Source of the DNA: Rhodobacteraceae bacterium Alg238-R152
GTDB taxonomy: Bacteria > Pseudomonadota > Alphaproteobacteria > Rhodobacterales > Rhodobacteraceae
NCBI GenBank assembly: GCA_900537125.1
Contig: UNRJ01000006.1
Span: forward strand, 1-64,000
Length of the DNA: 64,000 bases
Reading direction: 5' to 3'
Part shown: positions 52,380-62,155 of the stretch, piece by piece
How the letters are laid out: the number at the start of each line of letters is the position of its first letter
How positions within the stretch are numbered: position 1 is the stretch's first letter
The notes under the pieces: generated by a model
What the model was told of the DNA's origin: nothing
The model's input: only the letters and a program-made list of their open reading frames with translations
Database searches by the model: none
Program-made: the position numbers and the translations under genes

Positions 52380-52919
52380 TCAAATCACCTCCTGATGGTC
52401 TTGCCACAAGGCAGCACCCAACACAAAAGCACGCGACATAAACGTGGCAAGCAAAGCCGCGATAGCGATCGATATTTCAGTTGATCCTAAGGAGACCTCG
52501 AGCGCCTTCATCCCTTCGGGGAAATGCCACGTTGCGACAACTGTCGCGATGGTATGCCCGACGATTCCCCAAATCAACATGGCCCACAACAGACGTGCGG
52601 CTTTGCCAGCTGACGTGCTTGCCTCACTGAGAGCGGCTTGCGTGAGGGCCGTGAAAATTTGCCTCCCCCGGAAAACAACCGCGATCCAAATGCCAACTTG
52701 GACCAACAATATCAGCGTCAGAGCAACCGCTTGCCATGGCTTCAAGACATCGCTTGCGTAGCCCGCCGCAGCGGCGAGGATCTGGCCGATCTGCTGCGCG
52801 TCAACAAACAGCCAAATGACCACCGCAGCCGCAGCCGCCACCAGAGCAACCAAAATTAGCAACAACACGTGCCCCAACAGAGTTGCAGACCGCACAACAG
52901 AGTTTTCTTCGACTTTCAT
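52380..52919 (-). CDS. DUF2975-like four-helix membrane protein
   Basis: 179 residues with four hydrophobic helices (LLGHVLLLILVALVAAAAAV, WQAVALTLILLVQVGIWIAV, LLWAMLIWGIVGHTIATVVA, ISIAIAALLATFMSRAFVLG). It ends AALWQDHQEVI, like the charged tail of DUF2975 proteins. DUF2975 genes are typically followed by a small XRE regulator, exactly as here. The pair may sense a membrane or envelope state. The family assignment is by pattern and partner. Confidence 0.75.
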   Translation of the reverse strand: MKVEENSVVRSATLLGHVLLLILVALVAAAAAVVIWLFVDAQQIGQILAAAAGYASDVLKPWQAVALTLILLVQVGIWIAVVFRGRQIFTALTQAALSEASTSAGKAARLLWAMLIWGIVGHTIATVVATWHFPEGMKALEVSLGSTEISIAIAALLATFMSRAFVLGAALWQDHQEVI

Positions 52920-52995
52920 CCTTTACCACCCAATAATTAATGTTAAACATGAATTTATGAAGCTTTTACATACACTCTCAGCAAGGTCAATTGAA

Positions 52996-53571
52996 ATGTT
53001 CAAACCCCTATGCCTTTACGGTCTCGCCTCCCTTATCTTGGCTGGATGCAGCGCCATTTCTCCCAGCGGCCTCGTCGCCGCCGCTCGACTTGATCCCTTA
53101 GAAACAAACCCAAATGATATATCGATTGCTGTTGGCGTGCCTGAGGTGCTGCACTTAGCGAACGGGGATGCGCAGTTGTTTTTCGGCTTTGCACCCGACG
53201 GGACAAACACGCCATCCCCGGTAGGAACAACGGTGCCACTCACGGTTTCGACTGAGACCGGCCCCCTTACGCCCATCGCGGGCCAAGCGATCTACGTTTT
53301 TGGGTTTGCCACATCAGAGGCCGCGCAACTGTCAGCAGTTCAAGATCGAATGAAGGCACTAAAAGAGCAGGGAGTTATGGGAACTGGCACGCTGAGCGTT
53401 GCGATCACTGGTGGCTGCTTAACCGGCACCTTGGACGACCTGCCCGTCGCGACTTGGATACAAACGTCTCCGGACAGCGGATTTGCCCAACTCACCCGTC
53501 CAACCGACTTTTTGGACACCCTGCCCCTGCAAGAGCGGTTGCAATTGATCGAGAGACTGCAGCCTTGCTGA
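52996..53571 (+). CDS. Hypothetical lipoprotein
   Basis: 191 residues from MFKPLCLYGLASLILAGCS; the lipobox LAGC puts the lipidated Cys at residue 18. The mature part is beta-rich and contains Gly/Thr stretches (VGTTVPLTVSTETGPLT) and two cysteines (GGCLTGT near 148 and the terminal Cys) that may form a disulfide. No family recognised. Divergent from the DUF2975 gene. Confidence 0.72.
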   Translation: MFKPLCLYGLASLILAGCSAISPSGLVAAARLDPLETNPNDISIAVGVPEVLHLANGDAQLFFGFAPDGTNTPSPVGTTVPLTVSTETGPLTPIAGQAIYVFGFATSEAAQLSAVQDRMKALKEQGVMGTGTLSVAITGGCLTGTLDDLPVATWIQTSPDSGFAQLTRPTDFLDTLPLQERLQLIERLQPC

Positions 53572-53693
53572 GATGGTCTCGCTGGATGAGGGGCTGATCT
53601 TCAACTCGCGATTTTGGGCCACACCTCGTGGCATCTATTTTGGCAGGCGGCGCCACCAGGCTGGCGCAATAGGGCGTCGCAGCATTCGAGGGA

Positions 53694-53993
53694 TCAAGCA
53701 CGCAAATCAATCGCGCGCCCTTCCAGCGTATCAGTGAGGCCTTCAAATGCATAAGTCGCGCGCGGCCTAAATCCGCTCGAAGCGCACCAGTCGATGTATT
53801 TCGTGTTCAGCGCCAAAATAACATCAACCTCTTTCTGGCCTTCAGAGGAGGTCACCTCAAAGGAGACGCTTTCAGACGGCTCCTCGTCATCCTTCCAGGC
53901 CCAACACCCTTCCACAAAATAGATACCTTCGGCCTCACTTCGGCAGGCGTCCCAATAGGCGCGTTCCGCTCCGTGTGCGATCCAGTCTGACAT
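53694..53993 (-). CDS. Small hypothetical protein
   Basis: 99 residues from MSDWIAHGAERAYWD, with Shine-Dalgarno GAGGGAG 7 bases upstream. Acidic, with several Trp and Cys (GCWAWKDDEEPSES, DWCASSGF); no signal or membrane segment. No family recognised. Copy 3 of the 43-bp element is about 220 bp upstream in the same orientation. The rest of 53994-54298 contains no other visible gene. Confidence 0.6.
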   Translation of the reverse strand: MSDWIAHGAERAYWDACRSEAEGIYFVEGCWAWKDDEEPSESVSFEVTSSEGQKEVDVILALNTKYIDWCASSGFRPRATYAFEGLTDTLEGRAIDLRA

Positions 53994-54214
53994 TGTGCCA
54001 CTCCCTCAGTAAGGTCCACAGGAGCGTCAGCCCCTCTCTTACCGAGATTGCGATGGGGCGGTGGTTTTGCCTTGAGGCAATGCGTCAATCATTTCGGAAT
54101 ACGCGACAAATAGATTATGATCGATCTTTACATACCGCACCAAGCACCCAACCCAAACGCGCAGAATCGCATCCGTTCGTGACCGCACCGACCGTTGCTT
54201 TTTGCCCAAAACGC

Positions 54215-54257
54215 GCACCACCGCAAAACAGTCGTGATACCGACATAATACCGACGT
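54215..54257 (-). repeat. 43-bp element with 11-bp period, copy 3
   Basis: Read on the minus strand: ACGT, CGGTATTATGT (54253-54243), CGGTATCACGA (54242-54232), CTGTTTTGCGG (54231-54221), then TGGTGC. Same length and phase as the copies at 1273 and 7979. It lies just beyond the parC terminator and upstream of the small gene at 53694-53993. Confidence 0.65.
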
Positions 54258-54269
54258 GGGTTTTGACAC

Positions 54270-54294
54270 AAAAACGGGGGCGCAACGGCCCCCG
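54270..54294 (-). terminator. Terminator after parC
   Basis: On the minus strand CGGGGGC and GCCCCCG form a stem around a short loop, followed by GTTTTTGTG. It lies 5 bases after the parC stop codon. Confidence 0.75.
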
Positions 54295-54298
54295 AAAT

Positions 54299-56647
54299 TT
54301 ATGTGTCGAACTTGTAATCTTTGGGGAACCCGTAGGGGGCTTTCTTGCCGACCCCGGCCCGTTTTCCAAGCCAATCAGACAGGTCCGGCTCATGCCGCGT
54401 TTTACCGCTGCCGCCCATGGACCAAGTCAGACCATTTTTCCACTCAAACGTGGTTATGTCTGACAATCCGCCGTCTAGCTCCAGCGTACCCTGACGCCCA
54501 CGTGCCATGTTATACTTCTGAATTCGCACACCTTTTCCGCGCCCAAGCTCCGGCATTTCATCAATAGGGAACACCAGGAAACGTCCGTTTTTGGACACCA
54601 CCGCCACGTGATCGCCCGCCACTGGATGACAGATCATCGCGCGGTTATCGTCTTTGACGTTCAACACCTGTTTGCCGGTCCGGGTTTGCGCAATCACGTC
54701 TTTCTCAGGCACCACAAAACCATCGCCTGCGCTACTGGCAACCAGCAGTTTACGATCGGGCTTGTGGACGAAAATATCAACGATTTCAATGTCATTTGGC
54801 AGATCAACAATCAAGCGCACAGGTTCCCCCATGCCACGTCCGCCCGGCAAGTTTGCCGCGCTCAACGTGTAGAAGCGACCATTAGAACCAAACATCAAAA
54901 GCCGGTCCGTGGTCTCCGCATGGAAGATAAAACGCGGCCCATCACCGTCTTTGAACTTCAACTCACGTTTCAGATCAATGTGGCCAGACATTGCCCGGAT
55001 CCACCCCATTTCAGAGCAGACAATGGTGATCGGTTCCCGATCAATCATCGCCTCAATGGGCACCTCTTCAACCTCAGCCGCCTCAGAGAACACCGTGCGC
55101 CGCGCGCCACCTTCATAGTCTTTTCCGAAGGTTTTCTTAGCCTCTTTCAGCTGCTCGGAAATGCGCTGCCATTGCAGATCATCACTTCCCAAAAGCGCAA
55201 CGATTCCAGCGCGTTCCTCCAGAAGCGCATCGCGTTCACGAACCAACTCCAACTCTTCCAAACGCCGCAAACTGCGCAGGCGCATGTTGAGAATGGCTTC
55301 GGCCTGCACCTCGGTGAGCTGCGTCTCGCCGGAGCCGGGTAGCGGCGATTTGTAGTCCTTCTCATCCTGCGCACGTGGATGATCCAGATCCCAGTTTTCC
55401 GCCATCAGCGCTTGTTTGGGCGCGTCATCGTAGCGGATGATATCAATCACACGATCCAGATTGAGGAAGGCAATGATGAAGCCTTCCAACACTTCCAACC
55501 GGTGATCGATTTTCTCCATCCGGTGTGTGGACCGCCGGATCAATACCTCACGCCGGAAATCCAAGAACGCCCGAAGAACTTCCTTCATAGAGCAGACTTT
55601 TGGCGTCACCCCATCAATCAGAACGTTCATATTGAGCGAGAACCGAATCTCCAAATCACTGCTGCGATACAGCATGTTCATCAGCACATCCGGCTCAACG
55701 TTCTTGCTTTTGGGCTCCAAGATCACGCGAATGTCATCTGCCGATTCATCGCGCACGTCAGCAAGAATTGGAACCTTCTTGGTCTGGATTACCTCCGCCA
55801 ACTTTTCAATCAGTTTAGATTTCTGAACCTGATACGGAATTTCGGTGACCACAATCTGCCACTGTCCACGCCCTAGGTCTTCTTTCTCCCACTTACAGCG
55901 CAAGCGGAAAGACCCACGGCCCGTGCGATAAGATTGCGCGATGCTTTCCGGCGGCTCAACAATTACGCCCCCGGTTGGGAAGTCCGGTCCCGGCACGTAG
56001 TTAAGCAACGTGTCTTCGCGCACATCCGGCGTTTTGATCATATGCAAACAGGCGTCGCACAGCTCACTGATATTGTGCGGTGGAATATTGGTCGCCATAC
56101 CCACAGCAATGCCGCTCGACCCGTTTGCCAAAAGGTTTGGGAATGTTGCGGGCAGCACCACAGGTTCACGTAGGGTTCCGTCGTAATTCTCTCTGAAATC
56201 AACGGCATCCTCGTTGAGACCTTCCAAAAGGGCCTCAGCCACGGAGGTCATCCGCGCTTCTGTATATCGGCTCGCAGCCGGGTTATCCCCGTCAATATTG
56301 CCAAAGTTACCTTGACCATCAACCAGCGGATAGCGGACGTTAAAGTCCTGCGCCAAACGCGCCATTGCGTCGTAAATTGCCGCATCGCCATGAGGGTGAT
56401 AGTTGCCCATCACGTCGCCGGAAATCTTCGCCGACTTCCGGAAGCCCCCGCTGGCGGAAAGTTTCAATTCGCGCATGGCGTAGAGGATGCGGCGGTGGAC
56501 TGGTTTCAGCCCGTCCCGCGCATCAGGCAAAGCACGGTGCATAATAGTGCTAAGCGCATAGGTCAGATAGCGGTCGCCAATGGCGCGCCGCAGCGGCTCG
56601 GTCACAGTCTGTGCTGGAAGGTCGTCGTCTTCGATCAAGTCAGTCAT
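54299..56647 (-). CDS. parC: DNA topoisomerase IV subunit A
   Basis: 782 residues. Catalytic Tyr128 in [10 protein letters not shown], the conserved start [35 protein letters not shown] (residues 19-53) and a C-terminal beta-pinwheel ([21 protein letters not shown]) shorter than that of GyrA. With ParE it decatenates daughter chromosomes. The quinolone-target loop reads [10 protein letters not shown], so the positions equal to E. coli Ser80 and Glu84 are Ala89 and Asp93. Confidence 0.96.
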   Translation of the reverse strand: MTDLIEDDDLPAQTVTEPLRRAIGDRYLTYALSTIMHRALPDARDGLKPVHRRILYAMRELKLSASGGFRKSAKISGDVMGNYHPHGDAAIYDAMARLAQDFNVRYPLVDGQGNFGNIDGDNPAASRYTEARMTSVAEALLEGLNEDAVDFRENYDGTLREPVVLPATFPNLLANGSSGIAVGMATNIPPHNISELCDACLHMIKTPDVREDTLLNYVPGPDFPTGGVIVEPPESIAQSYRTGRGSFRLRCKWEKEDLGRGQWQIVVTEIPYQVQKSKLIEKLAEVIQTKKVPILADVRDESADDIRVILEPKSKNVEPDVLMNMLYRSSDLEIRFSLNMNVLIDGVTPKVCSMKEVLRAFLDFRREVLIRRSTHRMEKIDHRLEVLEGFIIAFLNLDRVIDIIRYDDAPKQALMAENWDLDHPRAQDEKDYKSPLPGSGETQLTEVQAEAILNMRLRSLRRLEELELVRERDALLEERAGIVALLGSDDLQWQRISEQLKEAKKTFGKDYEGGARRTVFSEAAEVEEVPIEAMIDREPITIVCSEMGWIRAMSGHIDLKRELKFKDGDGPRFIFHAETTDRLLMFGSNGRFYTLSAANLPGGRGMGEPVRLIVDLPNDIEIVDIFVHKPDRKLLVASSAGDGFVVPEKDVIAQTRTGKQVLNVKDDNRAMICHPVAGDHVAVVSKNGRFLVFPIDEMPELGRGKGVRIQKYNMARGRQGTLELDGGLSDITTFEWKNGLTWSMGGSGKTRHEPDLSDWLGKRAGVGKKAPYGFPKDYKFDT

Positions 56648-56806
56648 ACCTGCTGATAGCTTTTGCCGTCCCGCCGGTAAAGGAGATGCGAGGGAACACT
56701 CGCGATTTTTTCCCCGACATGCTAAGATGTCTGCAGTGTAAACCTTTCGTAGAACCTGTTAGCCGACACTGGTGTGTAAACAGGTGATTCTCCTGGGGGT
56801 TGAATT

Positions 56807-57424
56807 GTGAACAAGTTTGTATTTCTAAGTCTTGCATTGTTGGGTTGGGTATTTTGGGAATTGAGCGGTGGCTCTGATTTTAAACCCAAATCGCAAATCC
56901 AAATGGCCAAGGAAAAAACACCTCAACACGCCGAAGACACACAGGTCGTCTCTCGGGCAGCTCTGTCTGTGCCGATCATTCAGGCTTCGGCAACAACAGT
57001 CTCCGCTCAAACCGCTGCCACTTCTGAGCTTCTGCCAGCAACATCCACCGCGATCTCTGCTGTCGAAGATCAGCCCCTGGGGGTGCCGGTCGTCGTTGCC
57101 TCACTGGCCACTGGCCTGGAAGTTTTTGCGACTCCCGGCGTACCGGCTTTGACACCCCCAACGGCAACAGATGCGACCATTGAAAATACGGTTGCCCTTG
57201 CGTTGGAGCCCCAACAGACGAAAGACTTTCGTCGGGTACGCGGCTCCCGCGTGAACATGCGCGGTGGTCCCGGCACGTCTTACAGCGTGCTAATGGTACT
57301 GCCACGAGACAGCCAAGTAGAAGTGCTGCGTGATAATGGCTCCGGCTGGGTGAAATTGCGTGACAATGACAGTGGTCGTATTGGCTGGATGGCTGCGAAA
57401 ATGCTTGTGGCGCCTACCGAATAA
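56807..57424 (+). CDS. SH3b-domain envelope protein
   Basis: 205 residues from a GTG start with GGGGGT upstream. An N-terminal hydrophobic stretch (KFVFLSLALLGWVFWELSGG) acts as anchor or signal. A long Ala/Thr/Ser/Pro linker (about 35-140) leads to a C-terminal bacterial SH3 domain (VRGSRVNMRGGPGTSYSVL to IGWMAAKMLV). Such proteins bind peptidoglycan or cell-wall partners. No catalytic domain is present. Divergent from parC. Confidence 0.85.
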   Translation: MNKFVFLSLALLGWVFWELSGGSDFKPKSQIQMAKEKTPQHAEDTQVVSRAALSVPIIQASATTVSAQTAATSELLPATSTAISAVEDQPLGVPVVVASLATGLEVFATPGVPALTPPTATDATIENTVALALEPQQTKDFRRVRGSRVNMRGGPGTSYSVLMVLPRDSQVEVLRDNGSGWVKLRDNDSGRIGWMAAKMLVAPTE

Positions 57425-57467
57425 GCCCCCTAGTCTAGCACCAAAATGCCGGACACAAGGGACCCAA

Positions 57468-58301
57468 ATGCCAAAAAAATCCATTTTGATTACAGGATGT
57501 TCGTCCGGTATCGGTCTCTGCTCAGCCCATTATCTCAAAGCGCGTGGTTGGCAGGTTTTTGCCTCTTGCCGCAAAATTGAAGACTGCCAACGACTGAACA
57601 GGGAAGGCTTCTACAGCCCCCGGATAGAGCTGCGCGACACCGACAGCATTCGCGAAGGCTTGCAAGAGGTGCTTGACCTAACCGGCGGAACCTTAGATGC
57701 GCTATTCAACAACGGCGCACGTGGCATGCCCGGAGCGGTGGAGGACCTGCCAACGAGCGCCTTTCGTGATCTCATGGAAAGCAATGTGGTTGGATGGCAC
57801 GATCTCACCCGGCAAGTGATTCCGGTTATGCGCGCACAAGGCCATGGGCGCATTGTGCAAAATTCGTCCGTGCTGGGCTATGTGTCGATGCGCTACCGCG
57901 GCGCCTATGTCGCCAGCAAACACGCGCTTGAGGGTCTCACCGACAGTCTGCGCATAGAGATGCGCAACACCCCAATTCACGTCAGCCTGATTGAACCCGG
58001 CCCCATCACCTCAGACATGCGCAAAAATAACGCGGCGCAATTTTTTGAATGGATCGACTGGGAAAACTCTGCTTTTGCGGAAGACTACCGAACGGGATTG
58101 GTCAAACGATTCTCTGAAAAGAAAGCGGGGTTGGACCCATTTGAGCTCCCAGCTGAAGCAGTGTGTAAAAAGCTACTTCACGCACTTGAAGCGCGACACC
58201 CTCGTGCACGGTACCGTGTGACAACGCCTGCCCACATAATGAATACACTGCGTCGGGTGTTACCCACGCCTTTGCTCGACTGGGTGATCGCCAAGGGGTA
58301 A
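57468..58301 (+). CDS. SDR-family oxidoreductase
   Basis: 277 residues from MPKKSILITGCSSGIG, with AGGG upstream. Cofactor motif TGCSSGIG, NNGA in ALFNNGARGMPG (instead of NNAG), catalytic Ser in IVQNSSVLGYVSM and YVASK. The long C-terminal extension (PAHIMNTLRRVLPTPLLDWV) is common in SDRs acting on lipids or steroid-like substrates. It lies directly after the SH3 gene on the same strand. Confidence 0.92.
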   Translation: MPKKSILITGCSSGIGLCSAHYLKARGWQVFASCRKIEDCQRLNREGFYSPRIELRDTDSIREGLQEVLDLTGGTLDALFNNGARGMPGAVEDLPTSAFRDLMESNVVGWHDLTRQVIPVMRAQGHGRIVQNSSVLGYVSMRYRGAYVASKHALEGLTDSLRIEMRNTPIHVSLIEPGPITSDMRKNNAAQFFEWIDWENSAFAEDYRTGLVKRFSEKKAGLDPFELPAEAVCKKLLHALEARHPRARYRVTTPAHIMNTLRRVLPTPLLDWVIAKG

Positions 58302-58380
58302 TGAGACGTTGTGTCAAAGGTGGTTCAGTTTCAGGCCATGACAAGTTACACCAATGCCACCGCTGAAGATGGAGACCCCT

Positions 58381-58584
58381 ATGGCCAATGATCCCCTTTT
58401 CTGGTTCGCCGCCGTCGCGTGCCTTATCGTTCTATTTATTCTGCTTGTTGGGATTGGTGGGTTTGCCAAAGGAGGTGAATTCAACAAGAAATATGCCAAC
58501 AAAATCATGCGCCTTCGTCTTCTTGCACAGTTTGTCGCTGTCATTTTGATCGTTGGCTTTGTTTGGTTGCGCAGCGGAGGTTGA
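58381..58584 (+). CDS. Twin-transmembrane (HIG1-like) small membrane protein
   Basis: 67 residues from MANDPLFWFAAVACL, with ATGGAGA upstream. Two hydrophobic helices (FAAVACLIVLFILLVGIGGF and LLAQFVAVILIVGFVWL) flank a charged loop GGEFNKKYANKIMRLR. The arrangement resembles the HIG1 / hypoxia-induced family, which in alphaproteobacteria can associate with cytochrome oxidase. It ends 4 bases before the adenosyltransferase gene, so they share a transcript. Confidence 0.85.
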   Translation: MANDPLFWFAAVACLIVLFILLVGIGGFAKGGEFNKKYANKIMRLRLLAQFVAVILIVGFVWLRSGG

Positions 58585-58588
58585 GCAC

Positions 58589-59161
58589 ATGGTTGTCCTC
58601 AATAAGATTTACACCCGTACCGGCGACAAAGGCACCACCGCTTTAGGGAATGGCGATCGAGTCGCCAAACACGACGCGCGTGTCGCCGCCTACGGTACAA
58701 CCGACGAACTCAACGCCTTTCTTGGCGTGACCCGCATACATGCGGACGGGGAGGTCGACGCGGCTCTTGCCCGCATTCAAAATGATCTCTTTGATCTTGG
58801 CGCTGATCTTTGCCGCCCAGACATGGCCAAGGATGCCGACGCCGAATATCCCCCCCTGCGGATTGTGTCGTCACAAGTACAGCGCCTTGAGGACGAAATT
58901 GACGCGATGAATGTGCATCTGGAACCTCTGCGCAGCTTCATTCTGCCTGGTGGCACCGCGCTCGCTGCGCAGCTTCACGTTTGCCGCACCGTTGCGCGGC
59001 GTGCAGAACGCTTGTCCGTGGAATTGGCCCAAGCCGAAGACATCAACGCGGATGTTGTGACTTACCTTAATCGTCTGAGTGACTGGTTCTTTGTTGCCGC
59101 CCGCATCGCCAACGATGACGGTCGGTCTGATGTCCTGTGGGTGCCAGGGGCGAATCGCTAA
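58589..59161 (+). CDS. Cob(I)yrinic acid a,c-diamide adenosyltransferase, PduO type
   Basis: 190 residues from MVVLNKIYTRTGDKGTTAL, with GCGGAGG upstream. PduO signature: TRTGDKGTTALGNG (ATP site), VAAYGTTDELNAFLG, FILPGGTALAAQLHVCRTVARRAER and a C-terminal YLNRLSDWFFVAARI. It transfers the adenosyl group of ATP to cob(I)alamin, making coenzyme B12 for enzymes such as methylmalonyl-CoA mutase. Length is normal. Confidence 0.95.
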   Translation: MVVLNKIYTRTGDKGTTALGNGDRVAKHDARVAAYGTTDELNAFLGVTRIHADGEVDAALARIQNDLFDLGADLCRPDMAKDADAEYPPLRIVSSQVQRLEDEIDAMNVHLEPLRSFILPGGTALAAQLHVCRTVARRAERLSVELAQAEDINADVVTYLNRLSDWFFVAARIANDDGRSDVLWVPGANR

Positions 59162-59199
59162 TTGGTTGATTGCTGCCGTTAGCGCCAACAATTCAGTTG

Positions 59200-59218
59200 A
59201 CGTAAATTCCCCTTACGT
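59200..59218. promoter_or_regulatory. Possible operator upstream of etfBA
   Basis: ACGTAA and TTACGT as an exact inverted repeat with a seven-base spacer, in the 247-bp region before etfB. Such a site could bind a regulator of acyl-CoA oxidation. Unproven. Confidence 0.35.
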
Positions 59219-59408
59219 AACTTTTCTGCGCCGCGGAAACATTCTTGCAAAAAACGTGGCGTGAAAACGCTGATACGCGACGTCGTTGCCCTAAAACGTG
59301 ACGATTTTGCTCTGTTTCGCCAGCGTTGCACACTATATCAACGCGGTGAGAGCATTCCGATGAGCTGCCTTTAGGCGGCTTTGACAAACTTTGAGGAGTC
59401 CTACGCCC

Positions 59409-60167
59409 ATGAAGGTACTAGTACCTGTCAAGCGCGTGATTGACTACAATGTGAAGGTCCGCGTGAAAGCGGACGGCACAGGTGTCGATCTCGCCAACGT
59501 GAAAATGTCCATGAACCCGTTTGATGAGATTGCCGTTGAAGAGGCTATCCGCCTGAAGGAAGCGGGCAAAGCGGACGAAATCGTCGCAGTTTCCATCGGC
59601 GTCAAGCAAGCTCAGGAAACCCTGCGCACCGCCCTGGCCATGGGCGCCGACCGCGCGATCCTGGTTGTGGCAGCTGACAGCGTTGATCAAGATATTGAGC
59701 CGTTGGCCGTTGCCAAAATCCTCGCCAAAATTGTCGAGGAAGAACAGCCGGGCCTAGTTCTCTGTGGTAAACAGGCGATCGACAACGACATGAACGCAAC
59801 CGGCCAGATGTTGTCTGCGCTGCTGGGCTGGTCCCAAGCGACCTTCGCTTCCGAAGTAGACATCGATGGCGACAAAGCTGTTGTAACACGTGAAGTGGAT
59901 GGCGGCCTGCAGACCATCAAAGTTTCCACTCCAACCATCATCTCCGTAGATCTGCGCTTGAACGAGCCGCGCTATGCGTCTCTGCCAAACATCATGAAGG
60001 CGAAGCGAAAGCCGCTGGATGAGAAGACCGCAGACGACTACGGTGTGGACGTCACTCCGCGCCTTGAGGTTGTCAACACCTCCGAACCGTCTGAGCGTGC
60101 CGCAGGCATTATTGTCGGCTCCGTAGACGAGCTGGTCGAGAAACTTAAAGAAGCGGGGGCTGTATAA
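59409..60167 (+). CDS. etfB: Electron transfer flavoprotein beta subunit
   Basis: 252 residues from [19 protein letters not shown], with GAGGAG upstream. The beta-subunit signature [19 protein letters not shown], the AMP site region [22 protein letters not shown] and [11 protein letters not shown] are all present. With EtfA it carries electrons from acyl-CoA and other dehydrogenases to ETF:quinone oxidoreductase. The TAATG overlap with etfA shows coupled translation. Confidence 0.98.
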   Translation: MKVLVPVKRVIDYNVKVRVKADGTGVDLANVKMSMNPFDEIAVEEAIRLKEAGKADEIVAVSIGVKQAQETLRTALAMGADRAILVVAADSVDQDIEPLAVAKILAKIVEEEQPGLVLCGKQAIDNDMNATGQMLSALLGWSQATFASEVDIDGDKAVVTREVDGGLQTIKVSTPTIISVDLRLNEPRYASLPNIMKAKRKPLDEKTADDYGVDVTPRLEVVNTSEPSERAAGIIVGSVDELVEKLKEAGAV

Positions 60168-61096
60168 TGGCTGTTCTTCTTCTCGCAGAAGTTACCAATG
60201 GCGCTTTGGCGTTGGATGCCACTGCCAAAGCAGTGTCGGCCTCCAAAGCACTGGGTGACGTAACCGTCCTAGCCGCTGGCGCATCCGCAGCAGCAGCAGG
60301 CGAAGCAGCTGCCAAAATCGACGGCGTGGCCAAAGTTCTGGTTGCTGAGGACCCCTCTTTGGGCCACCGCTTAGCAGAGCCAACAGCGGCCTTGATTGTG
60401 TCCCTCGCAGGTGACTACAGCCACATCGTGGCGCCAGCCACCACCGACGCCAAAAATGTCATGCCACGCGTGGCTGCGCTTCTGGATGTCATGGTATTGT
60501 CGGATGTCACTGCCGTCGTCGACGCTGATACCTTTGAGCGCCCGATTTACGCTGGCAACGCGATTCAAACAATAAAATCCAACGATGCAACCAAAGTCAT
60601 CACCTTCCGGACATCCACCTTTGATGCCGCTAGCGAAGGCGGTTCTGCGTCTGTGGAAACCGTTGGCGCTGCTGACAACCCTGGCCTGTCCGAGTGGGTT
60701 GAGGATAAAGTAGCTGCGAGCGATCGCCCAGAGCTGACCTCTGCCGGTGTGGTTGTGTCTGGTGGCCGTGGTGTTGGCTCGGAAGAAGACTTCAAAATCA
60801 TCGAAGCTCTGGCCGACAAACTGGGTGCCGCCGTTGGTGCGTCGCGTGCGGCGGTTGATTCCGGCTACGCGCCAAACGACTGGCAGGTTGGTCAGACCGG
60901 CAAGGTGGTTGCACCTGAACTGTACATCGCCGCAGGCATCTCCGGCGCCATTCAGCACCTTGCAGGTATGAAAGACTCCAAGATCATTGTTGCGATCAAC
61001 AAAGATGAAGAAGCGCCGATTTTCCAAGTGGCAGATTTTGGTCTTGTCGCAGATCTGTTTGACGCTGTGCCTGCGCTGACCGAAAAACTCGGCTGA
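60167..61096 (+). CDS. etfA: Electron transfer flavoprotein alpha subunit
   Basis: 309 residues. The C-terminal FAD domain has [45 protein letters not shown], and the signature [35 protein letters not shown] spanning about 247-281. The short N-terminal domain is typical. It forms the heterodimer with EtfB. Followed by a strong terminator. Confidence 0.98.
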   Translation: MAVLLLAEVTNGALALDATAKAVSASKALGDVTVLAAGASAAAAGEAAAKIDGVAKVLVAEDPSLGHRLAEPTAALIVSLAGDYSHIVAPATTDAKNVMPRVAALLDVMVLSDVTAVVDADTFERPIYAGNAIQTIKSNDATKVITFRTSTFDAASEGGSASVETVGAADNPGLSEWVEDKVAASDRPELTSAGVVVSGGRGVGSEEDFKIIEALADKLGAAVGASRAAVDSGYAPNDWQVGQTGKVVAPELYIAAGISGAIQHLAGMKDSKIIVAINKDEEAPIFQVADFGLVADLFDAVPALTEKLG

Positions 61097-61121
61097 GACA
61101 ATCTACGCAATTAGAACTTAG

Positions 61122-61150
61122 AAGGCCCGCCGCTTTGGCGGGCCTTTTTC
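61122..61150 (+). terminator. Terminator after etfA
   Basis: AGGCCCGCC and GGCGGGCCT form a 9-bp stem with a five-base loop, followed by TTTTC. It may also serve the convergent DUF6473-type gene. Confidence 0.88.
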
Positions 61151-61166
61151 ATTGAATGTGGCGAGC

Positions 61167-61994
61167 TCAGAGCAAGCCGGACAGCGACCTTTCAAGGGCC
61201 TCTGCCGCTTCTTGATGAGCGGCAACACCCAGCATACGTTGGGCGGCAACACGTTCCATGTCCGTACACCGCATGCCATCAACCCCTTGTGCCTGGGCCT
61301 CATTGCTGACCACAACTTCGACAACGTCATCGACCATCGGCCGCAATTCTTCAATCATCAGACGATCAACAAACAACGGATCTGGTCCCAAGCCGCTTGT
61401 TCCCATGGCCGTATCTGGTGCATGGTCTGCAACCCACACCAGAACAATTTTGCCCCCAATGGTATTCAGCAACAGCTTCATACGCGCACTCCACGCCATG
61501 CGAAGTTCATCCCGTACCATCGCGTACCGGTCAGGAGCACGCGCGCACAGAGTTCCAAGCATGTGCCGCGTAAAGTGAAACTCACTGAAGTCAATTTCGT
61601 TGAACACCATCTGCATCATGTTGGACGCGCCGATGAAGCGGTCGTTGCGACGTGGATGCACCTTATAGTACCTGTTGGACATATTCTGCGCGCCCATGAC
61701 CTGTATGACGGTAACTTCCGATCGCTGCGCATTATTCATCACAGAAGGCTCTGCCAGAAACGCATCGATACCCGCGTTTACATAGCCAAAGTTCACACAG
61801 CTTATCGGCAGAGCTTCATCAAGGAGACTCACAAAAGGCTGCGGAACAAATTTGCCGTATGTCTCCGTTCCACCAAGAAACGCGACAAAGGGAGCATCCA
61901 GCTCCTTTTTGGGACCACGAAACAATAAACGCGATTCCCCATATTGGCACGGCTCGTAATTGAGCTCAGTGCCCGACATCTTCTCGTAAGACAT
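61167..61994 (-). CDS. DUF6473-like protein
   Basis: 275 residues from MSYEKMSGTELNYEPCQYG; a TTG nine codons earlier is a weaker start. Characteristic stretches are LLFRGPKKELDAPFVAFLGG, TETYGKFVPQPFVSLLDEAL and NFGYVNAGIDAFL. These are typical, as I recall, of a Rhodobacteraceae family (DUF6473) often linked to polysaccharide or surface functions. The GGTETYG and DAFL segments hint at an SGNH-like or nucleotide-sugar fold, but no catalytic set is certain. The function is unknown. Confidence 0.75.
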   Translation of the reverse strand: MSYEKMSGTELNYEPCQYGESRLLFRGPKKELDAPFVAFLGGTETYGKFVPQPFVSLLDEALPISCVNFGYVNAGIDAFLAEPSVMNNAQRSEVTVIQVMGAQNMSNRYYKVHPRRNDRFIGASNMMQMVFNEIDFSEFHFTRHMLGTLCARAPDRYAMVRDELRMAWSARMKLLLNTIGGKIVLVWVADHAPDTAMGTSGLGPDPLFVDRLMIEELRPMVDDVVEVVVSNEAQAQGVDGMRCTDMERVAAQRMLGVAAHQEAAEALERSLSGLL

Positions 61995-62155
61995 TTTCTC
62001 ACCACTACTTTTCTCACCCAATAACGAGAATCGCCGAAAGCCCTTGCGAAAAAGCTAATGAGCGACTTTGAGGCAAGTTTTAGCGGCCATGCCCTCTTGC
62101 AGCGCCCACACACGCAGGCCTATGGTCAGCCAAACATTTTGTGAGGGCATCAAAC

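Noticed and set aside
54608..55342. Long plus-strand frame opposite parC
   Set aside because: Antisense of a well-conserved gene; no ribosome-binding site or recognisable domain.
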